In this document: positions 38,708 to 45,886 of the stretch, one piece after another
Layout of the letters: each line of letters opens with the position of its first letter
Numbering within the stretch: position 1 is the stretch's first letter
NCBI GenBank assembly: GCA_043798375.1
Contig: JAZDOS010000058.1
Coordinates: 1 to 46,016, forward strand
Reading direction: 5' to 3'
Source of the DNA: JAPLMI01 sp043798375
GTDB lineage: Bacteria; Omnitrophota; Gorgyraeia; 2-01-FULL-45-10
Length of the DNA stretch: 46,016 nucleotides
Program-made: the position numbers and the translations under genes
Notes under the pieces: generated by a model
Database searches by the model: none
What the model was told of the DNA's origin: nothing
What the model saw: the letters and a program-made list of their open reading frames with translations, nothing else

Positions 38708-39673
38708 ATGAATTCCATCACACTGGCCGCTCCTGCGAAAGTAAATCTCTTCCTGAAAGTCCTCGATAGGCGTCCAGACGGCTATCACAATATCCTTACC
38801 CTGTTTGAAAGGGTCTCGCTTGCCGATGAAATCAAGATTTCGAAAATCCCTTCAGGTATTGTTGTCTCCTCCGATAAATTTATTACCGCTAATCCGAAGG
38901 ATAACCTGGTTTATAAGGCCGCCGAACTGATCCTTAGGTATATAAAGGTGGATAAGGGGCTAAAGGGGAAAGAGAAGGGGTTAAAAGGGGTAGCTATAAG
39001 AGTTAAGAAAAGCATCCCCGTCGCGGCAGGATTAGGCGGGGGCAGTTCCGATGCCGCCAGCGTCCTTATAGGTATAAATAAGTTATATAACATACAGCTG
39101 GAAACGAGCAACCTTATGAAGCTTGGTAAAAAACTGGGCGCGGATGTCCCGTTCTTTATTCTAAAGACGCCTTTTGCCATCGGAAAGTCTACAGGCGATA
39201 AGCTTGAAAAACTGGCCACAAAGGCCCGCCTGTGGCACATCATAGTTTCTCCCGGCCCCAAGTCGTCCACCCGCCGGATATATGAGGCATTTGACGCCTC
39301 GACGAATCCTTCGACAAGCTCAGGATTCGTACCGAGCGTTAGTCGAGGTACGAAGTGCTTGACAACGGATTTTGACGATGATAAAATAAATCCGGTTTTA
39401 AAGCGGTCCATGGATTTCAACGCGGCAGAATCTATGCTTTATAACAACTTAGAAGAGATTGTAATATCCAAAAAACCGGTTATAGGCACGATTTTAGAAC
39501 GCTTGGCCTCTTCAGCGGCAAGAAGATCCATCGTGGCGGGAAGTGGGCCGAGCGTATTTTGTCTGTGCGTTTCGAGAAAGGAGGCGATTGAGGCAAAGAG
39601 GAAGTTTTTAGGCAGTATCCCGGCCCGGAACAGAATGGGCTGGCAGGTGTTTATCGCGAAAACCGGGAGTTAA
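38708..39673 (+). CDS. ispE: 4-diphosphocytidyl-2-C-methyl-D-erythritol kinase with repeat-encoded insert
   Basis: Fourth step of the MEP isoprenoid route. I take the ATG at 38708 (AAGG upstream) and not the earlier TTG. It is 321 residues against a usual 280-300. GHMP-kinase motifs: LAAPAKVNLFLKVLDRRPDGYHN, KSIPVAAGLGGGSSDAASVL, LGADVPFFI and VAGSGPSVFCL. Residues about 197-218 (rich in Ser/Thr/Pro/Val) come from a CCTTCGACAAGCTCAGG palindrome, in the variable loop after IYEAFD. The frame is intact, so the enzyme is probably functional. Confidence 0.93.
   Translation: MNSITLAAPAKVNLFLKVLDRRPDGYHNILTLFERVSLADEIKISKIPSGIVVSSDKFITANPKDNLVYKAAELILRYIKVDKGLKGKEKGLKGVAIRVKKSIPVAAGLGGGSSDAASVLIGINKLYNIQLETSNLMKLGKKLGADVPFFILKTPFAIGKSTGDKLEKLATKARLWHIIVSPGPKSSTRRIYEAFDASTNPSTSSGFVPSVSRGTKCLTTDFDDDKINPVLKRSMDFNAAESMLYNNLEEIVISKKPVIGTILERLASSAARRSIVAGSGPSVFCLCVSRKEAIEAKRKFLGSIPARNRMGWQVFIAKTGS
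39297..39348 (+). repeat. In-frame palindromic element inside ispE
   Basis: Outer arms CCTCGAC (39297-39303) and GTCGAGG (39342-39348) flank an inner hairpin, CGAATCCT (39303-39310) with AGGATTCG (39322-39329), around TCGACAAGCTC. The core CCTTCGACAAGCTCAGG matches the rpiB-end element (27683) at all but one base. Confidence 0.85.
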
Positions 39674-39693
39674 ATTAAAGGAGTAATTACACC

Positions 39694-40185
39694 ATGGAGA
39701 TCACAGAGGTAAAAGTTTTTTTGAAAGAAGGGCAGGACAAGAAGTTAAAGGCTTACGCGACGCTGACATTCGACAACTGTTTTGTTGTGAGGAACGTGAA
39801 GGTGATAGAAGGCAACAAGGGATTGTTCGTTGCCATGCCTTCGCGAAAGATAAAAGACCCTTGCCCGAAGTGCGGTTTCAGGAACTCGGTAAGGATGAAA
39901 TTCTGCAACCAGTGCGGTACGGCGCTGCCCCAGGCAGAGCCGAGGCCGATCCAGCCGGGCGAGGATATGGCAAGACTTTCCGAGCACAAGGATATCGCTC
40001 ATCCGATCACGACGGAATGCAGGGACTATATCCAGAAGAAAGTCCTTGATGCCTACGAAAAGGAAAAGAAAAGCCCTTCAGCTCCGGCCGGTTCGTATAC
40101 ACCGAGCAGCCAAACAGCGGCGCCTTTAGCAACGCCTTTGAGAAAACCCGCGGTGGTCGAAGAGGATAACGATATAGAGTTGTAG
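39694..40185 (+). CDS. SpoVG-family protein with inserted zinc ribbon
   Basis: A 163-residue protein. Residues 1-52 match the SpoVG N-half (MEITEVKVFL, KAYATLTFDNCFVVRNVKVIEG, LFVAMPSRK). The fold resumes at residue 100 (DIAHPITTECRDYIQKKVLDAYE). Between them about 45 residues carry CPKCG (Cys57, 60) and FCNQCG (Cys71, 74), a zinc-ribbon pair, plus a Pro-rich stretch. A Ser/Pro/Ala tail with an acidic end follows. SpoVG binds DNA and RNA and affects division and gene expression in Firmicutes. The insert sits where ordinary SpoVG has a short loop. GGAG precedes the ATG. tRNA-Gln follows. Confidence 0.88.
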   Translation: MEITEVKVFLKEGQDKKLKAYATLTFDNCFVVRNVKVIEGNKGLFVAMPSRKIKDPCPKCGFRNSVRMKFCNQCGTALPQAEPRPIQPGEDMARLSEHKDIAHPITTECRDYIQKKVLDAYEKEKKSPSAPAGSYTPSSQTAAPLATPLRKPAVVEEDNDIEL

Positions 40186-40191
40186 GCCCAC

Positions 40192-40265
40192 TGCCCGGTG
40201 GTGTAATGGTAGCACACCAGCCTTTGGAGCTGAGGGTCATGGTTCGAATCCATGCTGGGCAACCA
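40192..40265 (+). tRNA. tRNA-Gln (anticodon UUG)
   Basis: A 74-base cloverleaf: acceptor TGCCCGG/CTGGGCA (one G-U), D arm GTG..CAC type, anticodon loop CTTTGGA (TTG), T arm ATGGTTCGAATCCAT and encoded CCA. Anticodon TTG reads CAA and by wobble CAG. It lies 6 bases after the SpoVG-like stop, so it may share its transcript. Confidence 0.93.
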
Positions 40266-40268
40266 ATG

Positions 40269-40357
40269 CAAATTTGGCCTTCGCCAAAAAGATATGTTTT
40301 GCTTTTTGGCTTCGGCCGCCCGAAGGAAAGTGACGGCGGGCTAATCGCCCAAATTTG
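40269..40357 (+). repeat. Nested hairpins downstream of tRNA-Gln
   Basis: CAAATTTGG (40269-40277) pairs with CCAAATTTG (40349-40357) as an outer stem. Inside are GCCAAAAAG (40283-40291) with CTTTTTGGC (40302-40310), and a GGGC/GCCC pair near 40338-40350. The last hairpin is followed by TTTGTTT, so it might end transcription. The whole resembles a structured dispersed element more than a simple terminator. Confidence 0.6.
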
Positions 40358-40370
40358 TTTAAGAAATAGT

Positions 40371-40391
40371 CATTCTAACCAGGTTAGAATG
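40371..40391 (+). repeat. Single-arm TAACCAGGTTA palindrome
   Basis: CATTCTAACC-A-GGTTAGAATG is a perfect 10-base palindrome around one base. It equals one arm of the longer units, showing that the arm itself is an independent hairpin. Confidence 0.85.
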
Positions 40392-40451
40392 AAGGGGATC
40401 AGCGTAAGTGAGCGGCTGTGTTAATATAGCTGTTGTGAGAAGTAGTTAATT

Positions 40452-40685
40452 ATGAGACGATTATTCTGGTTTCTCAAGCCCAAGGTCAAATTGAATATGT
40501 CAAATCAGGCGGACGTGGAATTATATGTCCAACAGGTTATGACCAAAGGTCGCATTGAAGATGTGCGAGCGCTATTAAAAAGCCTGGGAGATCAAAAGAC
40601 AGGACAAATTTTTTTACGATTGAAGAGATTTCTTCCTTTTGACGTCCGTCTGTTCTGGGAGGACTTTTTTGGACATTCTCACTAA
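40452..40685 (+). CDS. Small partner protein of the AbiEii-like gene, 77 aa
   Basis: A soluble 77-residue protein (or 62 if the inner ATG at 40497 is used). Central pattern: ADVELYVQQVMTKGRIEDVRALLKSLGDQ, then a Phe/Leu/Arg-rich end. It overlaps the nucleotidyltransferase gene by 17 bases. Such small helical ORFs commonly precede AbiEii/AbiGii-type nucleotidyltransferases, so an antitoxin or partner role is likely but inferred from position. Confidence 0.65.
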   Translation: MRRLFWFLKPKVKLNMSNQADVELYVQQVMTKGRIEDVRALLKSLGDQKTGQIFLRLKRFLPFDVRLFWEDFFGHSH

Positions 40686-41340
40686 TATTCAGCGGAAGTT
40701 ATTGCGGGAAATCTCTCATGTGCCGGATGGCGGACAGTTTTATTTAACCGGCGGAACGGCGTTAGCCGAATTTTATCTGAAGCATCGCCGAAGCGAAGAT
40801 CTAGATTTTTTTACGGGGCTGCCCGAGATTATAGCGCCCTTTAGTTTTAATCTTGAGAAACATCTTCGCGAAAGGGGGTATGAGGTTAACCGTCGCCGCG
40901 GCACAGCCTCTTTTGTTGAACTGGAGATCACGAAAGACCGGGAAAATGTTATTATCCATTTGGCGCAGGATGCCGCTTTCCGATTCCAAGCCACAAAGGC
41001 TGTCGAGGGGTATCCCGGCCTGAATGTCGATAATCTGGAAGACATTGCGGCCAATAAGCTGTTAGCGTTGTTTGGCCGCGCGATGCTGCGGGATTTTATT
41101 GACGTATATTTTTTAGTCGAAAGGGGCGGGTTTCCAAAGAATCGATTGATGGATTTGGCCGCCAAAAAGGATCCGGGATTCGACATTTATTGGCTGGGCG
41201 TTGCGCTGGAACGCATACGCAGTTACAATCAGAAGGCTGTTGACATGTTACTGCTTGTCGAAAAGGTTGATTTTTCGAATATCCGTAATTTTTTTTGCGG
41301 ATGGTTAAAAGAGCTGGCAGGATTCATTAAGGATCGTTAA
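40669..41340 (+). CDS. AbiEii/AbiGii-type nucleotidyltransferase (putative toxin)
   Basis: I take the TTG at 40669, with GGGAGG 6 bases before it; this gives 223 residues. The nucleotidyltransferase site is FYLTGGTALAEFYLKHRRSEDLDFFT (GG-T-A and D-x-D, the metal ligands). LEDIAANKLLALFGRAMLRDFIDVYFL follows, with the conserved Lys and Arg-Asp-x-x-Asp of AbiEii relatives. Members transfer nucleotides, in MenT toxins onto tRNA 3' ends; others act in phage abortive infection. Upstream tRNA-Gln and palindromes mark this as an inserted cassette between tRNA-Gln and glmU. Confidence 0.85.
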   Translation: MDILTNIQRKLLREISHVPDGGQFYLTGGTALAEFYLKHRRSEDLDFFTGLPEIIAPFSFNLEKHLRERGYEVNRRRGTASFVELEITKDRENVIIHLAQDAAFRFQATKAVEGYPGLNVDNLEDIAANKLLALFGRAMLRDFIDVYFLVERGGFPKNRLMDLAAKKDPGFDIYWLGVALERIRSYNQKAVDMLLLVEKVDFSNIRNFFCGWLKELAGFIKDR

Positions 41341-41379
41341 GGCCGATTCTGGACGCTCTAGATTAAAAAGACATTTACT

Positions 41380-42627
41380 ATGAAAAATATAACTGCGATC
41401 ATTCTTGCGGCGGGACGCGGGACGAGGATGAAGTCCGGCACCCCCAAGGTATTGCATGAAATCCTTGGGAAGCCCATGCTCTCGCACGTGATAGGCTCTT
41501 TGAAAGACGCAGGCGCCGGAAACATAATAACGGTTGTCGGCTGCGGCCATGAGAGCGTAAGGAAAGCCGTTGGCGGCACAAAGTTCGTGATACAGAAGAA
41601 GCTTCTGGGGAGCGGAGACGCGGTAATTCAGGCGAAAAAAGGCCTCGGAAAATATAACGGCGACATCCTTGTTATTTGCGGGGATACGCCGCTTATCAGG
41701 GCCGAAACAATAAAAAGTTTAATAGAAAAGCACAAAACCTCCGGCGCGGCGGCGACCATCCTTACGGCTAAAATGAAAGACCCGAGAGGTTACGGCAGGA
41801 TTGTCAGGGATGACAACAAAAAAATATTGAAGATAACCGAGGACCTTGAGGCGAGCCTCTATGAAGCGGTCATCGGCGAGATCAATTCCGGCACATATTG
41901 CTTTAAGGCAACGGATTTGTTCGACGCCCTCGTTCGGGTAAAGCCGGACAATAAGAAGAAAGAGGTTTTTTTAACAGACGTAATAAGAATCCTGCGCGAT
42001 AAAGGTAAACATATAGAATCAGTTTTAACCGAAGACGCGTTTGAGGCGACAGGTATTAACGATAGAAACGATCTGGCGGAAGCGATAAATGCATTAAAGA
42101 ACAGGATATTAAGAGAGATCATGTCGTCAGGCGTTACAATAGAAGACCCGGCTACTACGATAATCTATCCGGGCGTATTTATAGGCCGCGATACGGTCAT
42201 CCATCCGAACACGCTGATAGAGTCGGATGTCGAAATCGGCGCGGGTTGCCGTATAGGGCCGTTCGCGCGGATAAGGCGGGGCGTAGTGATAGGCGGCGGC
42301 GCGGAAATAGGTAATTTTGTGGAGCTCGTAAGGACTAAAATCGGCGAAAAGACGAAGGTCAAGCATCACACATATCTCGGAGATACGATAGCCGGTAGAT
42401 GTGTGAACGTCGGAGCCGGGACGATAACGGCGAACTTTGACGGTAAACGAAAGAACAGGACTGTGATCGGGGACGGAGCCTCCATCGGCATCGGCGCAAG
42501 GCTTGTCGCTCCCGTGAAGATCGGCAGGCGCGCCACGGTAGGCGCGGGATGCGTCGTTCCAAAGGGCCATGATGTTCCGGCGGGCGCCACCGTTGTGGGC
42601 GTGCCGGCTAAAATATTGAAAAAATAA
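41380..42627 (+). CDS. glmU: Bifunctional GlcNAc-1-P uridylyltransferase / GlcN-1-P acetyltransferase
   Basis: Makes UDP-GlcNAc for peptidoglycan and lipopolysaccharide. It is 415 residues, about 40 shorter than E. coli GlmU. The uridylyltransferase part has IILAAGRGTRMKSGTPKVLHEI, QKKLLGSGDAVIQA, CGDTPLIRAETI, GYGRIVRD and EINSGTYCF. The left-handed beta-helix follows from about residue 250 (VFIGRDTVIHPNTLIESDVEIG). The acetyltransferase site KVKHHTYLGD keeps the catalytic His, and VNVGAGTITANFDGKRKNRT is conserved. The C-terminus stops after VVGVPAKIL, which accounts for the short length. First gene of the glmU-prs-rplY-pth row. Confidence 0.94.
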   Translation: MKNITAIILAAGRGTRMKSGTPKVLHEILGKPMLSHVIGSLKDAGAGNIITVVGCGHESVRKAVGGTKFVIQKKLLGSGDAVIQAKKGLGKYNGDILVICGDTPLIRAETIKSLIEKHKTSGAAATILTAKMKDPRGYGRIVRDDNKKILKITEDLEASLYEAVIGEINSGTYCFKATDLFDALVRVKPDNKKKEVFLTDVIRILRDKGKHIESVLTEDAFEATGINDRNDLAEAINALKNRILREIMSSGVTIEDPATTIIYPGVFIGRDTVIHPNTLIESDVEIGAGCRIGPFARIRRGVVIGGGAEIGNFVELVRTKIGEKTKVKHHTYLGDTIAGRCVNVGAGTITANFDGKRKNRTVIGDGASIGIGARLVAPVKIGRRATVGAGCVVPKGHDVPAGATVVGVPAKILKK

Positions 42628-42642
42628 AGAAGGGGATAAACC

Positions 42643-43584
42643 ATGAAGAACCACCTGTTAGTCTTCAGCGGTAATTCGAATAAGAAGTTGGCCGGCGATA
42701 TCTGCAGGTTCCTTAAGATAAAGCTCGGGACAGCGTCGATCGATACATTCTCCGACGGAGAAATACGCGTAAAGATAAACGAGAACGTGCGGGGCCATGA
42801 CGTATTTGTTGTGCAGTCGACGCCGCGTCCCGCCAACGACAACCTGATGGAACTCCTGATCATGATAGACGCCCTGAAGAGGGCATCTGCCCGGAGGATT
42901 ACGGCGGTTCTTCCCTATTTCGGATACGCAAGGCAGGACAGGAAAGACCAGCCCCGCGTCCCGATAACCGCCAAGCTTGTGGCGAATCTTCTTACGGTGG
43001 CGGGCGCCGACAGGGTTTTGACCATAGACCTGCATGCCGGCCAGATCCAGGGATTTTTCGATATCCCCCTCGACCACCTATTCGCGTTTACGATATTTAC
43101 GGAGTACATAAAGAAATTGAAGCTGAACAAGAACCTTGTCATAGTATCACCCGATGTGGGAGGCATAAAGACGGCGAGGGCATACGCGAAGAGGCTCAAA
43201 TGCCACCTTGCCATCGTCGACAAGAGGCGCGTGAATGATGAGAAGGCCGAGGTCATGCATATAATGGGCGACGTGAAAGGCAAGCACGCCGTTATCGTTG
43301 ACGATATGGTAGCGACCGCCGGCTCACTGGTCGAAGCGGTTGACGCTATCAAGAAGAACGGCGCCAAAGACGTGTACGCGACGGTTACTCATGCCGTTCT
43401 CTGCGGTCCGGCGATCGAAAGGATCAGAAAATCACACATTAAGGAGCTTATGGTTACGGATACGATCCCCATCCCCGGGGATAAGATGGCCGGCAAGGTA
43501 AAAGTCCTTTCGGTGGCGTCGCTTCTCGGCGAGGCGATCAGGAGGATCCACGAAGAGGCGTCGATCAGCGTGTTGTTTTCTTAA
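42643..43584 (+). CDS. prs: Ribose-phosphate pyrophosphokinase
   Basis: Makes PRPP from ribose-5-P and ATP. It is 313 residues, standard for class I. Motifs: LVFSGNSNKKLAGDI, SDGEIRVKINENVRGHDVFVVQST, NDNLMELLIMIDALKRASA, AVLPYFGYARQDRK, TIDLHAGQIQGFFD and the PRPP loop VIVDDMVATAGSLVEA. Its product feeds the purine genes and hisG seen elsewhere in this window. Confidence 0.97.
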   Translation: MKNHLLVFSGNSNKKLAGDICRFLKIKLGTASIDTFSDGEIRVKINENVRGHDVFVVQSTPRPANDNLMELLIMIDALKRASARRITAVLPYFGYARQDRKDQPRVPITAKLVANLLTVAGADRVLTIDLHAGQIQGFFDIPLDHLFAFTIFTEYIKKLKLNKNLVIVSPDVGGIKTARAYAKRLKCHLAIVDKRRVNDEKAEVMHIMGDVKGKHAVIVDDMVATAGSLVEAVDAIKKNGAKDVYATVTHAVLCGPAIERIRKSHIKELMVTDTIPIPGDKMAGKVKVLSVASLLGEAIRRIHEEASISVLFS

Positions 43585-43620
43585 AGCCATGTTGCGGCGC
43601 AAAAAAGGAGCGATTTCAAA

Positions 43621-44346
43621 ATGGAAAAGATGATATTGAAAGCCGAGGTAAGATCGGCTACAGGTAAAAAGGCGGCGAAGGACTTGAGGATCAAGGGGCT
43701 TATCCCTGCGAACGTCTACAAGGGCGGGAAAGGCGCGTTAAGCCTTCAGGTTTCGCTGGACGGCCTCCAGGAAGTTTTACATACGAAGGCCGGAGAGAAC
43801 GTCATTATAACGCTGAAGATTTCAGGTGAGGGGAGCCCTAAAGATAAAACCGTCCTCATAAAGGAGATACAGCGTGAGCCGGTAAAAGACGCGATCCTTC
43901 ATGTCGATTTCAACGAGATATCGCTCACCGAGGTTTTGAAGGTCGACGTCCCTCTTGCGGCTCGCGGCGAACCTGTCGGCGTAAAGATTGACGGAGGCAT
44001 ACTTGAGCACGTCATCCGCGAACTTCAGGTCGAATGTCTTCCTACGGCTATTCCGGAGAAGATCGAAATCGATGTCTCCAACCTTAAGATAGGCGACGCG
44101 ATCCATATCAAGGATGTAAAGATCCCCGAGGGTGTCAAAGTTTTGAACGATCCGGAACTTATAGCGATGATCGTTAAGCCGCCCAAGATAGAAGCGCCTA
44201 AAGAAGAGGTTGCCGAAGGAGCTGAAGAACCGGAGCTGATAAGGAAGAAGAAAGAAGAAGCTCCGGAAGGCGAAGAGGCTGAAGGCGCGGCCAAGCCGAA
44301 AGAAGCGGAAAAACCGGCCTCCGGTAAAGAAGCCAGGAAAGAGTAA
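43621..44346 (+). CDS. rplY: 50S ribosomal protein L25 (CTC form)
   Basis: A 241-residue L25/general stress (CTC-type) protein. The N-terminal 5S rRNA-binding domain is about 1-95 (LKAEVRSATGKKAAKDLRIKGLIPANVYKGGKG, LIKEIQREPVKDAILHVDFNEI). The TL5 C-domain runs to about 190 (VPLAARGEPVGVKIDGGILEH, LKIGDAIHIKDVKIPEGVKVL). A long Glu/Ala/Lys-rich tail, common in longer bacterial forms, ends the protein. Followed by pth after 2 bases, as in many genomes. Confidence 0.96.
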   Translation: MEKMILKAEVRSATGKKAAKDLRIKGLIPANVYKGGKGALSLQVSLDGLQEVLHTKAGENVIITLKISGEGSPKDKTVLIKEIQREPVKDAILHVDFNEISLTEVLKVDVPLAARGEPVGVKIDGGILEHVIRELQVECLPTAIPEKIEIDVSNLKIGDAIHIKDVKIPEGVKVLNDPELIAMIVKPPKIEAPKEEVAEGAEEPELIRKKKEEAPEGEEAEGAAKPKEAEKPASGKEARKE

Positions 44347-44348
44347 CG

Positions 44349-44930
44349 ATGAAGATAATAGTCGGCCTCGGCAATCCCGGCCCGGAATATAAGGCCACGA
44401 AACATAATATCGGCTTCGAGGTTGTAACGGCCCTGGCGAAATCCAATAAGATCAGGATAAATAAGACGGTCCACTTTTCCCTTCTGGGAAAAGGTAAAAT
44501 CGCGGGGGAAGATGTTATACTGGCCCTTCCGCAAACCTACATGAACCTTTCCGGAAAGGCTGTCGGAGAACTTTTTGGCGGCGCCGGAGCCGGAGGCGTA
44601 GCGGACCTTCTTGTAGTTTGCGACGACATCAATATAGAACTTGGCAGGGTCAGGTTAAAGAAAGAAGGCTCGTCCGGCGGCCACAAGGGCCTGGAATCGA
44701 TAATACATACTTTGGGTAAGAATGATTTCGCGCGCCTCCGGGTCGGTATAGCCACGGATGTCCACAAGGGCGATATCACCGGTTATGTGCTTGCCCCTTT
44801 CAAAAGAAAAGAAAAGCGCAACGTTGCCCACGTTATAACGCTTGCCGGAGATGCCGTTACCTGTATGATAGAAGAGGGTATTGACAAGGCGATGACCAGG
44901 TTCAATAAAAAGAAGATCGGCACATCATAA
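44349..44930 (+). CDS. pth: Peptidyl-tRNA hydrolase
   Basis: Releases peptides from stalled peptidyl-tRNA. It is 193 residues. Motifs: IIVGLGNPGPEYKATKHNIGFEVV with catalytic His, LALPQTYMNLSGKAV, LLVVCDDINIELGRVRLKKEGSSGGHKGLESI, and FARLRVGI. Length and every signature fit. It ends 5 bases before the rpsF promoter. Confidence 0.97.
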   Translation: MKIIVGLGNPGPEYKATKHNIGFEVVTALAKSNKIRINKTVHFSLLGKGKIAGEDVILALPQTYMNLSGKAVGELFGGAGAGGVADLLVVCDDINIELGRVRLKKEGSSGGHKGLESIIHTLGKNDFARLRVGIATDVHKGDITGYVLAPFKRKEKRNVAHVITLAGDAVTCMIEEGIDKAMTRFNKKKIGTS

Positions 44931-44935
44931 AACCT

Positions 44936-44964
44936 TTGCAATATTAAAGTCATTATGGTAATAT
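44936..44964 (+). promoter_or_regulatory. Promoter for rpsF-ssb
   Basis: TTGCAA (44936-44941), 17 bases, TAATAT (44959-44964). A second -10 candidate, TATAAT (44967-44972), pairs only with a poor -35. AAGGAG follows before the rpsF ATG. Confidence 0.5.
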
Positions 44965-44992
44965 CGTATAATATCAAGGAGAAGATAAAAGA

Positions 44993-45274
44993 ATGAATAA
45001 TTACGACGGGTTATTTATAATTAAGCCTGATTTAAAGGAAGAAGATATTAAGAATTTATTCAAGATCCTGGCGGATGGCGTGACCAAGAACGGCGGCGCC
45101 ATAACTAAAGAGGAAAACTGGGGGAAGAAACAGCTCGTATATCCTGTGAAGAAATTCAAAGAGGGGTATTATTATAAGCTCGATTTTACAGCCCCGGCAG
45201 ACGCGATAACGAAATTGGAAGCGTCCTATAAACTGAACCAGGATATCTTAAGAACGATGATAACCAGAAGGTGA
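44993..45274 (+). CDS. rpsF: 30S ribosomal protein S6
   Basis: A 93-residue S6: NNYDGLFIIKPDLKEEDIKNL, GGAITKEENWGKKQLVYPVKKFKEGYYYKLDF and the conserved end LNQDILRTMITRR. Normal length. It is followed after 3 bases by ssb, the usual order. S6 binds the central 16S domain together with S18, whose gene is not downstream of ssb here. Confidence 0.96.
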   Translation: MNNYDGLFIIKPDLKEEDIKNLFKILADGVTKNGGAITKEENWGKKQLVYPVKKFKEGYYYKLDFTAPADAITKLEASYKLNQDILRTMITRR

Positions 45275-45277
45275 CCG

Positions 45278-45820
45278 ATGGCGAGCTTAAATAAGGTTTT
45301 TCTGATAGGAAATCTGACAAGGGACCCGGAGCTGAGGTATATACCGAGCGGCTCGGCGGTCGCGACATTTACGGTGGCCGTCAACAGGGTCTTTAAATCT
45401 CAGACAGGCGAGAAGAAAGAGCAGACCTCGTTTATCAGGATCGTCGTGTGGGGCCGCAGGGCCGAGGTATGCGGCGAGTACCTGTCGAAGGGCTCACCCG
45501 TTTTCGTCGAAGGCAGGATCCAGTCGCGGGATTGGGAGACGCAGGACGGGCAGAAACGCAATACCGTCGAGGTTGTGGCCGACAACATCCAATTTTTAAG
45601 GATGGGCGCGAAATCCGGCGCCGCTGCCGACAGGGCGGGCACACAGTCCCCGCCGCCCGAAGAAGTGGAGACGATCAATCTTAACGATGAAGCCGAGCCG
45701 CAAGGGCCGTCCTTCGGCAAAAGCTCAGGACAGGCCGCAAGCGAAGTCGAAGGGCCGTCGGTTGAAAAGAATAACGAGAAATCCAACCCTGTCAAAAAGG
45801 ACGAAGAAGTTCCGTTTTGA
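45278..45820 (+). CDS. ssb: Single-stranded DNA-binding protein
   Basis: A 180-residue SSB. The OB-fold covers about residues 1-110 (LNKVFLIGNLTRDPELRYIPSGSAVATFTVAVNR, FIRIVVWGRRAEVCGEYLSKGSPVFVEGRI). A disordered Pro/Gly/Glu/Ser linker follows, and the acidic tip DEEVPF that recruits repair proteins ends it. In many genomes rpsR and rplI follow; here a palindromic repeat and a convergent gene do. Confidence 0.96.
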   Translation: MASLNKVFLIGNLTRDPELRYIPSGSAVATFTVAVNRVFKSQTGEKKEQTSFIRIVVWGRRAEVCGEYLSKGSPVFVEGRIQSRDWETQDGQKRNTVEVVADNIQFLRMGAKSGAAADRAGTQSPPPEEVETINLNDEAEPQGPSFGKSSGQAASEVEGPSVEKNNEKSNPVKKDEEVPF

Positions 45821-45830
45821 GAAAATCCTC

Positions 45831-45876
45831 TAACCAGGTTAGACCTTGTGGTAATCTGGCAGATCTAACCTGGTTA
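45831..45876 (+). repeat. Full-length TAACCAGGTTA palindrome after ssb
   Basis: Arms TAACCAGGTTAGA (45831-45843) and TCTAACCTGGTTA (45864-45876) pair exactly. The 20-base spacer ends CTGGCAGA like the copy at 24141. It lies between ssb (+) and a convergent gene (-), 10 bases after the ssb stop. Confidence 0.9.
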
Positions 45877-45886
45877 CAGGACTTTG

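Noticed and set aside
40206..40424. 72-codon frame running through tRNA-Gln and repeats
   Set aside because: Made of tRNA and hairpin sequence; no RBS.
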